This document shows positions 31,993-41,600 of a stretch of DNA of 64,000 bases, one piece after another. A model generated the notes under the pieces. That model worked only from the letters and a program-made list of their open reading frames with translations. It did no database searches and was not told the DNA's origin. Source of the DNA: Prasinococcaceae sp. CCMP 1430 (lineage: Eukaryota; Prasinodermophyta; Palmophyllophyceae; Prasinococcales; Prasinococcaceae); NCBI GenBank assembly GCA_013416795.1, contig RQSC01000908.1, positions 1-64,000 on the forward strand, written 5' to 3'. Within the stretch, counting starts at the first letter, position 1, and every line of letters begins with the position of its first letter. Made by a program: the position numbers and the translations under genes.

Positions 31993-32802
31993 TCAAGCAA
32001 TCAGGCGCGAGCGCTCGTCGAGCTCGGTTCTCTTTGCCTCGGCGTCCGCGCCGAGGCGTGCGGCGACGGCCGCACCGAGCACCAGGATGAAAAGCGACAA
32101 CATGCCGAGAATGGTCTTGTTTGTACAGCGCGCCCCACCATCTGGGCACGCAGTGAAGCCCTGTTTCTCCTGCACGCCCATTGCCATCGCCAGGAGGCCG
32201 CCGAAGTACGCAAAGAGCGCCACGGCGCGGTGAAAAGGCACCGCACGGGCCTTCGCCTCGGCAGTGAACCCCAGCGCGTCGCCGACGACGAACGCACCGA
32301 TGCCGTACACAGCCGCCCCGAGCGTCGCCGCCGCCGCGGCGATGCCCACCCAGCTGTGAGCAGAGTACAAGGGCGGGTGGGCCGAGGGTTCCCAGCCTGG
32401 TGCGTGTGCGCCGTGGTTGCGGAAGATGCCGATGAGGCCAACGACCGCGAACACGACCGCCAACGAGTTGAACAGCGCGTGCGCTCTCTTCGCTTTGGCG
32501 TGCGTGTACCCAGCGCCGCGTTCCCACGTCGCCCACGCCAGCACGCCCTCACTCATGGCCACAGCGTACGCGAACACCATGAAGATCAGGTGCACATTGA
32601 ACGGCGGCACCTTGACCCCCCCGTGCTCCTCGGCCAGCCCGCCCGTGCGCACGGCGAGCGCTAGCGCGCAGCCGGCCGCGCCGGCGGAGCACACGCGCGC
32701 GACGAGCGCCGCGNCAATGCAGCTGTGCCTCGACGTGCAGATCCCCGTAGCCTTCGGCGGGGTCGGCGGCGGGCGCTGTGGCCCCGCACAAGCAGCCCGC
32801 AC
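31993..32802 (-). CDS. Cytochrome b561 family transmembrane ferrireductase
   Basis: Ascorbate-dependent trans-membrane electron carrier family. About 265 aa with six hydrophobic segments. Four heme-ligand His lie where expected: NVHLIF (TM2), RAHALF (TM3), SAHSW (TM4) and PFHRAV (TM5); GIFRNH, YSAHSWVG and AMGVQEKQ are hallmark family motifs. The start is uncertain: the open frame begins at a GTG and has no ATG before TM2, while an ATG at 32815 is in another frame. An undetermined base at 32714 lies within TM1 coding, so a single-base assembly error may hide the true N-terminus. It lies about 100 bp upstream of the GRWD1 3' end on the same strand. Confidence 0.88.
   Translation of the reverse strand: MRAACAGPQRPPPTPPKATGICTSRHSCIXAALVARVCSAGAAGCALALAVRTGGLAEEHGGVKVPPFNVHLIFMVFAYAVAMSEGVLAWATWERGAGYTHAKAKRAHALFNSLAVVFAVVGLIGIFRNHGAHAPGWEPSAHPPLYSAHSWVGIAAAAATLGAAVYGIGAFVVGDALGFTAEAKARAVPFHRAVALFAYFGGLLAMAMGVQEKQGFTACPDGGARCTNKTILGMLSLFILVLGAAVAARLGADAEAKRTELDERSRLIA
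32714..32714. other. Single undetermined base inside cytochrome b561
   Basis: One N in gncaatg on the plus strand, within the TM1 coding region. It coincides with the place where the reading frame would need to change to reach the nearest upstream ATG (32815). Confidence 0.9.
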
Positions 32803-32905
32803 ACGGGTCGCGCATTATTTGGGGGCGCGGGAGCTGCGGGCGCGGCGGGCGCGCGCTCAGGCGCGGGCGCACTCTGCCTTGGCTACGTCTTCCCTTCCTC
32901 TCTAG

Positions 32906-34363
32906 CTAGCAGGTGATTGGCTTGAAGGCGTTGATGCCGTCGGCCGCCGTCGAGAGCATGAGCCCCACGCACTGCGGGTGCCAGCGCACTTCCTTAATGT
33001 TGGTCTGCCCCTGGTGCACGAACAGCAGCTGCGGGGGAAGGTCATCAGGCGCGTCCGCCTGCTCCGTGCTGGCGGCCATGGCAGCCTCGGCCTCGGTGTC
33101 GCGCTCCAGCGAGAGGTCCCAGACGGTGAGCGTGTTGTCAGCGGCGGCGGCCGACAGCATCGCTGCCTCCCAGGGCGACCATCCCACGCTCGTGATGGGC
33201 GCCCGGTGGTGCGCAAAGTTGGCCACGAAGGCGCCGTCGGAGAACGAGCGCAGGTCCCACACGCGCAAGCGCCCATCGTCGCCGCCCGACGCGAGCATGG
33301 GCGTCGCCAGTGGCGACCAGCTGATTACGTTGACGTCGTCGTCGTGCGCTGCCACCGACAGAGCGGGCTTGGCACGCTGCCGCACGTCCCATATCTTAAT
33401 GCTTCTGTCGGCGGAGCAGGACGCGAACACGCCGTTCTCACACGGCGACCACTGCAGGTCCTCTACCGACGCCTGGTGACCCACGAAGCCGCTGCCGCCA
33501 CTCGCGGCGTCGTTAGCCTCCATCGCCCACCCTCCTCCCTCGCGCGGCTCCCACAGGTGCAGGCCGCCGTTGCAATCGCCCGTGAGCAGCCTGCCCACCA
33601 CAGTGGGCGCCCAGTCCATGGCGTAGCCCTCGACGCCGTGGCCCTTGTACACAGCCAGCGGCGGCAGCGCAATGGTCTTCGCCTTGTGGCCCTCGAGGCC
33701 ACCCTCACGCGTGGTGGGCTCGCCGGCGTCGGCCTCGACAGCTTCGACGGCAGGCGTGACGTCGAAGACCTGCACGTAGCCCGTATCTCCCCATGCGGCC
33801 ACGATGCCCGACATCTGTGGCATGGCGCGCACGCGGTTCACGCCGCCCGCGTGCGGCACCGCGCGAGCTGAGAGCCGCGGCGCCTTCCCGTTGCCCCTGC
33901 CGCCGCCCGCGCCCGACGCCTCCGCCATCTCATCGTCAGTGTCGTCGTCGGAGCTCTCCTCCTCGCTGTCGTCCTCGTCGGCGTCTCCCTCCGCGCGGCG
34001 CCGCGTCGACGCCACGTTGGAGAGCTTGAACACCGTCAGCCGGTTGTTCGCGGCCACGTCCGCCTGCGACCCGGCGACGGCGACGAGGTCGTGCGGCAGC
34101 GCCGCACGGCGCTCACCCCTCGCGTCGCGCAGCGGGTCGACGGAGAGGCACGGCCACTCGAGCTGCAGCGCATGCAGGCAGTCGTACGTCGACGGGTCGT
34201 ACTGCAGCTCCTCGTCCGCCTCCATGCCGTCGACGCCCGGCATCCACACACGCGGCGCAGCATCGCCGCCGCCGTCCGCGCCGCCGCCAGCCGCGTGCGA
34301 AGGCCCCGCCGCGCCCTTGGCCTTGGCCTTGCCTTTGCCCTTCTTGCCCGGGCGCTGCGGCAT
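32906..34363 (-). CDS. GRWD1: Glutamate-rich WD-repeat ribosome assembly protein (GRWD1/Rrb1)
   Basis: Nuclear/nucleolar WD40 protein; yeast Rrb1 chaperones ribosomal protein uL3 (Rpl3) for 60S assembly. Intronless, 485 aa from the ATG at 34363. A Lys-rich N-terminus (KKGKGKAKAKG) is followed by the family signature VWMPGVDGM and ELQYDPSTYDCLHALQLEWP, an acidic stretch (EDDSEEESSDDDTDDE), then WD repeats: GRLLTGDCNGGLHLWEP, FASCSADRSIKIWDVRQ, LASGGDDGRLRVWDLR and MLSAAAADNTLTVWDLS. It ends QTNIKEVRWHPQCVG..., as in GRWD1. Histone-binding RBBP4/Msi1 relatives are the nearest alternative, but the N-terminal signature favours GRWD1. It lies in the same 10 kb as two Pol I subunit genes. Confidence 0.93.
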   Translation of the reverse strand: MPQRPGKKGKGKAKAKGAAGPSHAAGGGADGGGDAAPRVWMPGVDGMEADEELQYDPSTYDCLHALQLEWPCLSVDPLRDARGERRAALPHDLVAVAGSQADVAANNRLTVFKLSNVASTRRRAEGDADEDDSEEESSDDDTDDEMAEASGAGGGRGNGKAPRLSARAVPHAGGVNRVRAMPQMSGIVAAWGDTGYVQVFDVTPAVEAVEADAGEPTTREGGLEGHKAKTIALPPLAVYKGHGVEGYAMDWAPTVVGRLLTGDCNGGLHLWEPREGGGWAMEANDAASGGSGFVGHQASVEDLQWSPCENGVFASCSADRSIKIWDVRQRAKPALSVAAHDDDVNVISWSPLATPMLASGGDDGRLRVWDLRSFSDGAFVANFAHHRAPITSVGWSPWEAAMLSAAAADNTLTVWDLSLERDTEAEAAMAASTEQADAPDDLPPQLLFVHQGQTNIKEVRWHPQCVGLMLSTAADGINAFKPITC

Positions 34364-35522
34364 GGCCGCTGCCCGCGGGGCCGCCCGCACCCCCGCGCGC
34401 TCCGCACGCCCCGCCGCCGCGCGCCGCCACGCAAGCGCCGGGCCGGCCCACAGCCCTAGCCTCCAACCGCCCGAAGCCCCGCGGACCGCCGCTCCTCCCC
34501 GCGCCGAGCACGCGCTCTGGCAACCCCCACGCCACGCCTCCCCGCCTCCTGCCTCTCCACACACACACTCCACCCACCCACCCACAGCCGCCAGCCGTCG
34601 CAGCGGCCGCCGGCGGCTGGCCGCCGACAAAAAAAAAAAACAGAAAAAAGAATGGGAAGTGATGGTGGTGCAGAGCACTGCTGGGCGTCCAAAATTGGCC
34701 CAAAAATGGGGTGAAAAAAAAGCGTGTCCGTCGCCAGGCGGATGTACGCCGGGGTGCACGCAGCTCCGGCGCGGGGCGCTTTTTGCGAGGGGGGTGCGCT
34801 CTCGCCCTGCAACTCATCCAGAAACGCCCTCGCCTCCGCCAGCCAGTGCCAGCCAGCGTCGACGCGCCGTCCAACGACAGCGCTGGGCGGAGGGAAGGAG
34901 GGAGGGGGCAAAACTCGGCCATGTTTGGGTTGGGGGACTTTTTCAACGTAATTTGATGTACTGTACGTACCGTCATGATGGCATCATGCGCTACTGTACT
35001 GTACAGCATGTACTTTTCCATCAGCCCCCCCACCCACTGTGTAGTTTAGGGTTTTTCAAACAGGTTTTGCACCTGCTCGTAACATGTTCATCCCCCGACG
35101 CCCGACGGGGCCGCGCGACGCGCCCCGCTTCTCCGCAGGTTTGTCATTGTTCCTCCGTCGTTTGACGCGATTTTTTTGTTTTACGGACGAAATTTCGGAA
35201 CGCGGAAACGCGCCCCCCCTCGCCTGTTTTTTCCAAAAACAATTAAAATAAATAATGCGGCGAAAATGCGCGAATAAAAATGCCAAATGAACACGGCGGC
35301 GGCTTACCGATGTGTGCCACAGCGCGGGGGTGGCGGGGGCGTGCCCCCTCCCTCCCTCCCTGCCTCCCTCCCTCCCTCCCGTCGCTTTCCCCCCGGGCGC
35401 CGGGCCGTTGGCATCGGGGGGTGGTTGCGGAGGGGGGAGGGGCGGATGGCGCCGGGCGGCGGCGCGGGGCTGGCCGCGGCGGCGATCGCGGCGGGGGCGC
35501 GGCCGCGGGGGCGCGGGCGCCG
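34364..35522. promoter_or_regulatory. Divergent intergenic region GRWD1 / PP2A-B55
   Basis: 1159 bp between two divergent start codons. It holds CCACCC-rich sequence near 34560, an AT-richer island at about 34930-35285, a near-palindromic stretch with ATGATGGCATCAT and repeated TACTGTAC near 34955-35015, a telo-box-like TAGGGTTT (35047-35054), and the motif TTTTACGGACGAAATTTCGG (35179-35198), related to motifs upstream of other genes. CT-rich runs (ccctccctccctgcctccc) lie near 35345. No gene is seen. Confidence 0.5.
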
Positions 35523-35651
35523 ATGTGGGGCTTCTCGCAGGTGTTCGGCGAGCGGGAGGACCCCGATGAGGAGGTGCATGACGGTGCGTCCGCGCCCGTG
35601 GGGCGTGCCGCGCCGGCGATGGCGCGCGCGCGCGGTGGCAGCGCCGATCCG

Positions 35652-35692
<41 letters not shown>

Positions 35693-37303
35693 ATATCCAC
35701 GCACACCTTTCCACGCGGCGCCCTTTTCGCGGTGCGCCCCCAGCTGGCGTGAGGCCGCTGCGCTCATAGGGTCTGACACGCGCGCGCCCTGCTCCCCCGC
35801 CGCGCCTCCTCACGGCGATGCGCAGCGGATATAATCTCGACGGTGGAGTTCGACCCGACCGGCGAGCACCTGGCCTCCGGAGACCAAGGCGGGCGCGTCG
35901 TGCTCTTCTCGCGCGCAAAGGCGGGCGAGGACAACGGATGCCGGCCCAGGCACCCGTACGTCTACAAGTACCAGGCCGAGTTCCAGTCGCACGAGCCCGA
36001 GTTCGACTACCTCAAGTCACTGGACATCGAGGAGAAGATCAACAAGATCCGATGGGTGACCAGCAGCAACGGCTCCAAGCTCATCCTCTCCACGAATGAC
36101 AAAACCATCAAGCTGTGGAAGGTGTACGAGCACCGCGCGTGGCATGTGGCGACCGCGCGGCCGCTCAATGGGGGCTCGCCCGCGGGCCAGCGGGCGGCGG
36201 GCGCCGCTGGCGCGGGCACGCCAGGCGGGACTAATAGCGCACTCGATGGCGGTCTGGCGGCCGCGGGGGCGAACGGGGGGGGGCAGCCGGCGAGCCAGGG
36301 CGTGCTCACGTCGGCGTCGCAGCTCAAGCTGCCCAAGGTGCTGCGCGGGGAGCCTAAGCTCACCGCGCGATGTCGGCGCGTGTACTCGGACGCGCACGCG
36401 TACCACATCAACAGCGTGTCGACCAATTCGGACGGCCAGACGTACCTCAGCGCCGACGACCTGCGCATCAACGTGTGGTCGCTCGACGTGGCGGCCGAGT
36501 CGTTCAACATCGTGGACCTGAAGCCGAACAACATGGAGGACCTCACGGAGGTGATCACCGCCGCGGAGTTCCACCCGACACACTGCAACATGTTCGCCTA
36601 CTCCACGTCCAAGGGAAGCATCAAGCTGGGCGACATGCGCACGGCCGCCACGCTGGAGCGCGCGAGCAAGACATTTGAGGAGCAGGAGGCGCCCGGCAGC
36701 CGCAGCTTCTTCAGCGAGATAGTGGCGTCGGTAAGCGACCTCCACTTCGCCGGCGACGCCGGGAGCGGGCGCTACCTTGTGAGCCGCGATTACATGAGCG
36801 TCAAGGTATGGGACGTGAACATGGAGAAAAGCCCGGTCGCGACCTTCAAGGTGCACGAGCACTTCCGCACGAAGCTGTGCGACCTGTACGAGAACGATGC
36901 CATCTTCGACAAGTTCGGGTGCGCCGTCAGCGGTTGCGGCAACAAGGTGGCGACGGGGTCGTACGGCTCCCTCTTTCGCGTCTTCGACCTCCAGAAGCAG
37001 CAGGAGCTCATGCTCGAGGCCTCGCGCCAGCCGCTCGCGCTGTACCAGAAAAGTCCGAAGCAGGCCAAGTCGCCCAGTCGCGGCTCGCTGCGCGGACGGC
37101 ACTCGCCGGGCAAGGGCGCGGGCGGGCCGCCCGACCTCGCGAGCCTGAACGGCCAGGTGGCCATCGACGCCGCGAAGTGCGACGTCGGTAGCAAGATGCT
37201 GCACCTGGCGTGGCACCCCACGCAGGACGTCATCGCGTGTGCCAACGCCAACGCGCTATACATGTACGCGAACATGCCACCCCGGACGGACGATCGCCCG
37301 TGA
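35523..37303 (+). CDS. PPP2R2: Protein phosphatase 2A regulatory subunit B (B55/PR55)
   Basis: Seven-bladed WD40 regulatory subunit that directs PP2A to substrates such as mitotic CDK targets. Inferred exons: 35523-35583 and 35826-37303, 512 aa; the splice (phase 1) makes ADIISTVEFDPTGEHLASGD, the universal B55 block. Also seen are QSHEPEFDYLKSLDIEEKIN, STNDKTIKLWKV, AHAYHINSVSTNSDGQTYLS, FNIVDLKPNNMEDLTEVIT, FFSEIVASVSDL and VKVWDVNMEKSP. Algal insertions: a Gly/Ala-rich loop of about 50 aa after the first blades, and a Ser/Lys-rich loop (SPKQAKSPSRGS) near the C-terminus. The 242-bp intron contains an uninterrupted run of 40 C. Confidence 0.96.
35653..35692 (+). repeat. Poly-C tract (C40) in PP2A-B55 intron 1
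   Basis: Forty consecutive C between cgatccga and atatccac, inside the only intron of the B55 gene. The length in the assembly may not be exact. Confidence 0.9.
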
Positions 37304-37733
37304 CCGCGTCGCTCGCTGGCGCGCCTGCATGCCGGGGTGGGGGCGCAGCTCGGCCGGGCGTGGGTTGGAGGCGGCACCTCCGGCGCCCACCGAAGCGATT
37401 GTACACATACACAGGGCCGCCGCGGGCTATACCCCGCGCGACCACAAACCCAACAGCAGCGAGCGCACCCGATGGGGTGGCGCGCGCGCACCACTGAGAA
37501 TACTACACACAGCGGAGCAGACGCCGCAAGTAACATATTGATTGCGGAGCGCACACTTCGGAACTCCGCCCCCGCCGGTCGAGCCGCCGCGCTGCGGCCG
37601 CGCGGCCGCCATGAGCGGAAACATCATGATGGTACCGCCCGGGGCGTGCCCGCTTGCGACCCACCGCCGGCCACCCGGCCGCCGGCGGGGCCGAGCTGCG
37701 TTCCCCAAGCTGGCACCTGGGCGCCCTTTACAG

Positions 37734-37770
37734 TGTTTTCTTTTTCTTTTTCTTTTTCTTTTTCTTTTTT
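37734..37770 (+). repeat. (TTTTTC)n microsatellite
   Basis: About six tandem TTTTTC units. Confidence 0.9.
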
Positions 37771-37810
37771 CGATGCTGGGGGAGTGCATCCTGATAGACT
37801 CCGCCGGGCC

Positions 37811-37824
37811 TTTAAAAAAAAAAA

Positions 37825-37876
<52 letters not shown>
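37811..37876. repeat. Adjacent homopolymers T3-A11-T18-A34
   Basis: T 37811-37813, A 37814-37824, T 37825-37842, A 37843-37876. In a window this GC-rich such a block is exceptional. It could be a poly(A)-tailed retrocopy remnant or an assembly artefact. Confidence 0.9.
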
Positions 37877-37877
<1 letters not shown>

Positions 37878-37989
37878 GCAGCCGCGCGCACCGAGAAAAT
37901 GATCCAAACTCGCTCAATCAATGATGGACGGTGCGCGACGGCCGGACGCGAACGGAGGGCGACGGCGATGGGCTTGGGACGAGCAGGCC

Positions 37990-38395
37990 GGATGAGAGCC
38001 AGGGTGACTCTCCCATGACACCGGCGAGTCTTCGCCTGAGCATTGCGTGACCCCGATGAGTTTCGGGATGAGCCTTTCATTCATGGCGCCCCTTCGACTG
38101 ACTGGCTGACTGACTGACTGGCTGATCATTGATCGAGGAGTGGGTGAGTGAGTGAGCTTTTTGTTCACGAGCTTTGCGCGATCCCAATGAGTTTCCGCAT
38201 GAGTTTTTCCATGAACCCACCATGAGTCTTCGCATGAGCTTCGCGCGACAAGGATGAATTTCCGCATGAGTGTGACGTGAATCCCGCGTGAGTTTTTTTC
38301 GCGTCCAGCGTCTTGATGAGCCTCGGTTGGGTGACCCGGATGAGTCCTTGCAAGACCCGCGTGAGCTTTGGATGACTCGCATGAGAGCCCCAATC
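37990..38395. repeat. Degenerate ATGAG(T/C)-rich repeat array
   Basis: ATGAG followed by T, C or A recurs irregularly about every 10-30 bp (for example 38055, 38188, 38198, 38222, 38233, 38267, 38339), often as cgcatgag. It is preceded by a (CTGA)n/(GAGT)n-like stretch at about 38098-38157. On the minus strand it appears as CTCATGCGGAAA-like units. No protein family matches the translations. Confidence 0.65.
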
Positions 38396-38643
38396 ATTGC
38401 CGTGCGTGCCCCGAATCAGAACTCGCACGTACCCGGGGTACGCCGTTACACGCAGCGCGCGTGCGAACTGATGGCGGACGGATCGGGAACGGGGGAACAG
38501 GCGTTGTGCCGCGCGCGCGCGCGCGGGCCTGCCGCGGCCCGCCACACCCGCGCCCGCACACCGCGGCGGCCGGAACAGGCGCGGGAGGGGAGGGCGTGCG
38601 GCTGCCGCGGTTGCCGCCCGCGGCGGCGGCGGAGGTGACGCCG

Positions 38644-41600
38644 ATGCCGCCGCCGCCGATGCCTGTCGGCGCGCCCGGAGACACGACAGGGGCGGGGCCC
38701 TCAGCCGCCGCGTCGGATAGTGGCCGCACCGCGCGCGAGAGGCAGCAGCAGAAGGCGCACACGCACCAGGCGCTGGCAGCAGCGCCAACGCAGTTCTCGT
38801 TCGCCGCCGAGCCCACGATGGTGCACACAGCCGAGGCGGAGAGCGCCTTCGCTGAGAGCTGGCTGGACGAAGTGCTCGCGTATTCCGTGCGCGCACACGC
38901 GGAGGCCGCGCAGGCAGACGGGCGGGCGGGGCGCGGCGCTGGCAACAGCCTCGCTGCGCTGCTCGCCAAGGTGCTGCCGAGCTCGTCGGGCGGGCTGACC
39001 GGTCAGCAGCGAGAGGTCCGACCTGACCTTGAGGCCGCGCGCGAGTCGGGCCAGCAGGTAATGGCAACGCCTGGCCTCGGCGGCGATCCGTACGCGTCGC
39101 TCAGCCAAGGACGCGGAGGCGGGCTGCGCGTGTTCGGCCTTGACCGCGCGGGCCTCGAGGCCGCGGGCATCGATGTCCGCTCGACGAGGCGACTGTACCG
39201 CGGGCTGTACGTGCACGGCCTTGCACTGCATCGCCTGGTGAGCGGCGAGGCGTCGGGTGTGGTCAACGGCGGCGCGCTCGTATTGCGCCTCATGGTTGGC
39301 TACCGCGCGCTGCTTTCAGCGCTCGACGCCGACGGCGGTGGCGGCGGCAGCGGCGAGCTTGCGCCGCGAGGCAATGCGGCAGTGTTGGGGCGCACAGACA
39401 CAGAGGCGGAGGTCAATCCGGGCGATCTGCTGGCGGCGATGGAGTACGCCGCCGGCGAGCAGGAGCGCGCGCTCGCTGATCGCGGCGCGTGGGACCTGCG
39501 GATGCAGCTGATGCAGAAGGCCGTGCAGGCCGAGCGCACCAAGCTCAAGAAGGCAAACAGCGAGCATGGCGAGACCCGCGCGGTGGTGCGGGACCTTGAG
39601 GCCGAACTCGAATCCTCGCGAGTGGACGTCGCACATGAGCGCGCCATTAGTAGGCGGCTGCGCGAGGAGGCTGAGCGCGTCAAGCAAAGATACACCGACT
39701 CGCTCGACGAGTGGAAAGGGAGGTTTGAGAGCGAGAAGCTGGCGCATCACGGGCGCCAGCAGCAGCTGCAGGCGAACCTCGAGGCGCACGGCAAGCTCGA
39801 GCGTCGACACCACCAGCTCGAATCCCTCCTCGCGGCCAAGAAAGCTGAGGCGGCCCAGCTGGAGGATGCCAACAATGCACTCGAGAAAGAGGTCAAGTTG
39901 CGCGACGTACGCCTCGAGGAGCAGCGCAAGGCGTACGCGCGCGACATGCAGAGCCTCAGCCAGATGAAGAGCTCATTCTCCGCGGTGGAGGAGCAACGCG
40001 ATGCTGCGCGAGAGCTCTTCGACGAGGAGACCACCAAGACCGCCGCCCTCAACGCGTCGCTCGAAGATATGATCAATCTCTCGCAGCGACAAGCCGAGGA
40101 GATTACGCAGCTCAAGGCAACCGTGAGCGCCAACGACAGGCGCATCGATGCGTGCACCGAGACCAACAGAGCGCAGCTCAAGCGCATCGAGGGACTTGAG
40201 GCGGATCTGCACGCGAAGGAACAACTCCAGGAGCGCCTGCAGTATGCGATGGACATGAACTCCTCCATGCGCAAGCGGCTCGAGCAGGCGACAATGTCAC
40301 TGAATGAGGTGGAGAGTGAGGCATGCGTGCGCGTACTCGCGCTTAGGAAAGCGATGGAGGACCTCCGCGGGAACAAGGGTGAGCTCGAAGACACCCTCGT
40401 GCGGGCGCAGAAGAAGATGGACGACGGACGCGACGCCAACGAGAAGCTCATGGACGACCTTGCTTCTAAGAGCGAGCATATTGCAGATCTGCACAGACAG
40501 CTGGAGCTCGCGTCTAACGCGATGGCCAAGGCGGAGGCGGCGGCAGACGACTTCAACGGCAAGCTCCTATTCGAGAGGAAGAGGGTGGAGAAGCTCGAGT
40601 CCGAGCTGGAGACAACTACCACTGAGCTGAACGAAACGCGTCGTGCCAACAACGCCCTGGTCGAGAACGAAGAGGCCACGGCCAAGGCAAACGAGGAGTC
40701 TGCCAAAGAGAAGGAGGTTCTCATCCAGGAGCTCAACGACAAACTCGAGCAAGCAAACAACCAAAACCGAAGGGACGAAGAAGAGCTGCTCGATCTGCGG
40801 CCAAGGTGCAAAGAGCTGCGGCGGCTGGTGGGTTCGCACCGCGAGCTCAAGGAGAAACAGGCGGCTACCGTGAATGAGCTGGAGGAGATGCGAGAGCGTG
40901 CTGTCGACGCCGACAAGCGCATCGAACAGCGCCGCATAGAGCACGACGCGGACCTCGTGAAGATAGGTGAGCTCGAGACGCGTGCTGCACACCTCGATGC
41001 CGCGCTTGAGGACGAGCAATTACACCGCGGGAATGAGCGCAACCGCGCCGAAGAACTCAAGGACCGCCTCGAGGCGCTCACCGCAGCGCACGAGAAGCTT
41101 AGCGAGGAACATCAGGATCTCATTTCGCAGCATGACCAGACGACGGCCGACCACGCCTACGAGGAGGAGCGCGGCAGCAACCTGACTGGAAAGGTGGAGC
41201 GCCTCGAAGAGGAACTGGAACGAACCCGACTGCAATGCCAGGAACTGGCCACGCAGCGTGAGGCGTGTGAGGGCGAGCTCAATGCACGCGCCAAGGCCAA
41301 TCAGGAAATCAACGCGCTGCTGCAGCGCAACCTCGAAGACCTACGCACAGAGCGCGAGGAGCACGCTGCCTGCAATGCGCGGCTCGTCGAGCGGCTCGAC
41401 CACCTCTGGCAGCAAGTGGGCGAGGATCTGAAGGACAAGGCGTCCTTTGCCCAGCAATACGCCGAGCTCAACTCCATGGTTGCCGACATGAAGAGCAACA
41501 TTGAGTTCGGGTCCAAAAAGCAGGCGGCCACCGCGGAGCTTCTGGATGTAGGGATTAGCCGTCTACAGCAGGAGCTCGACAACAACAGAAAGGCGGTCGC

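Larger units (their letters stand above)
37304..38643. other. Intergenic region with low-complexity and degenerate repeats
   Basis: 1340 bp between B55 and the coiled-coil/M48-like gene. It contains a TTTTTC microsatellite (37734-37770), an A/T/A homopolymer block (37811-37876), a degenerate ATGAG-rich repeat (about 37990-38395), and GC-rich sequence leading to the ATG at 38644. No gene is recognised; open frames are biased. Confidence 0.6.
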
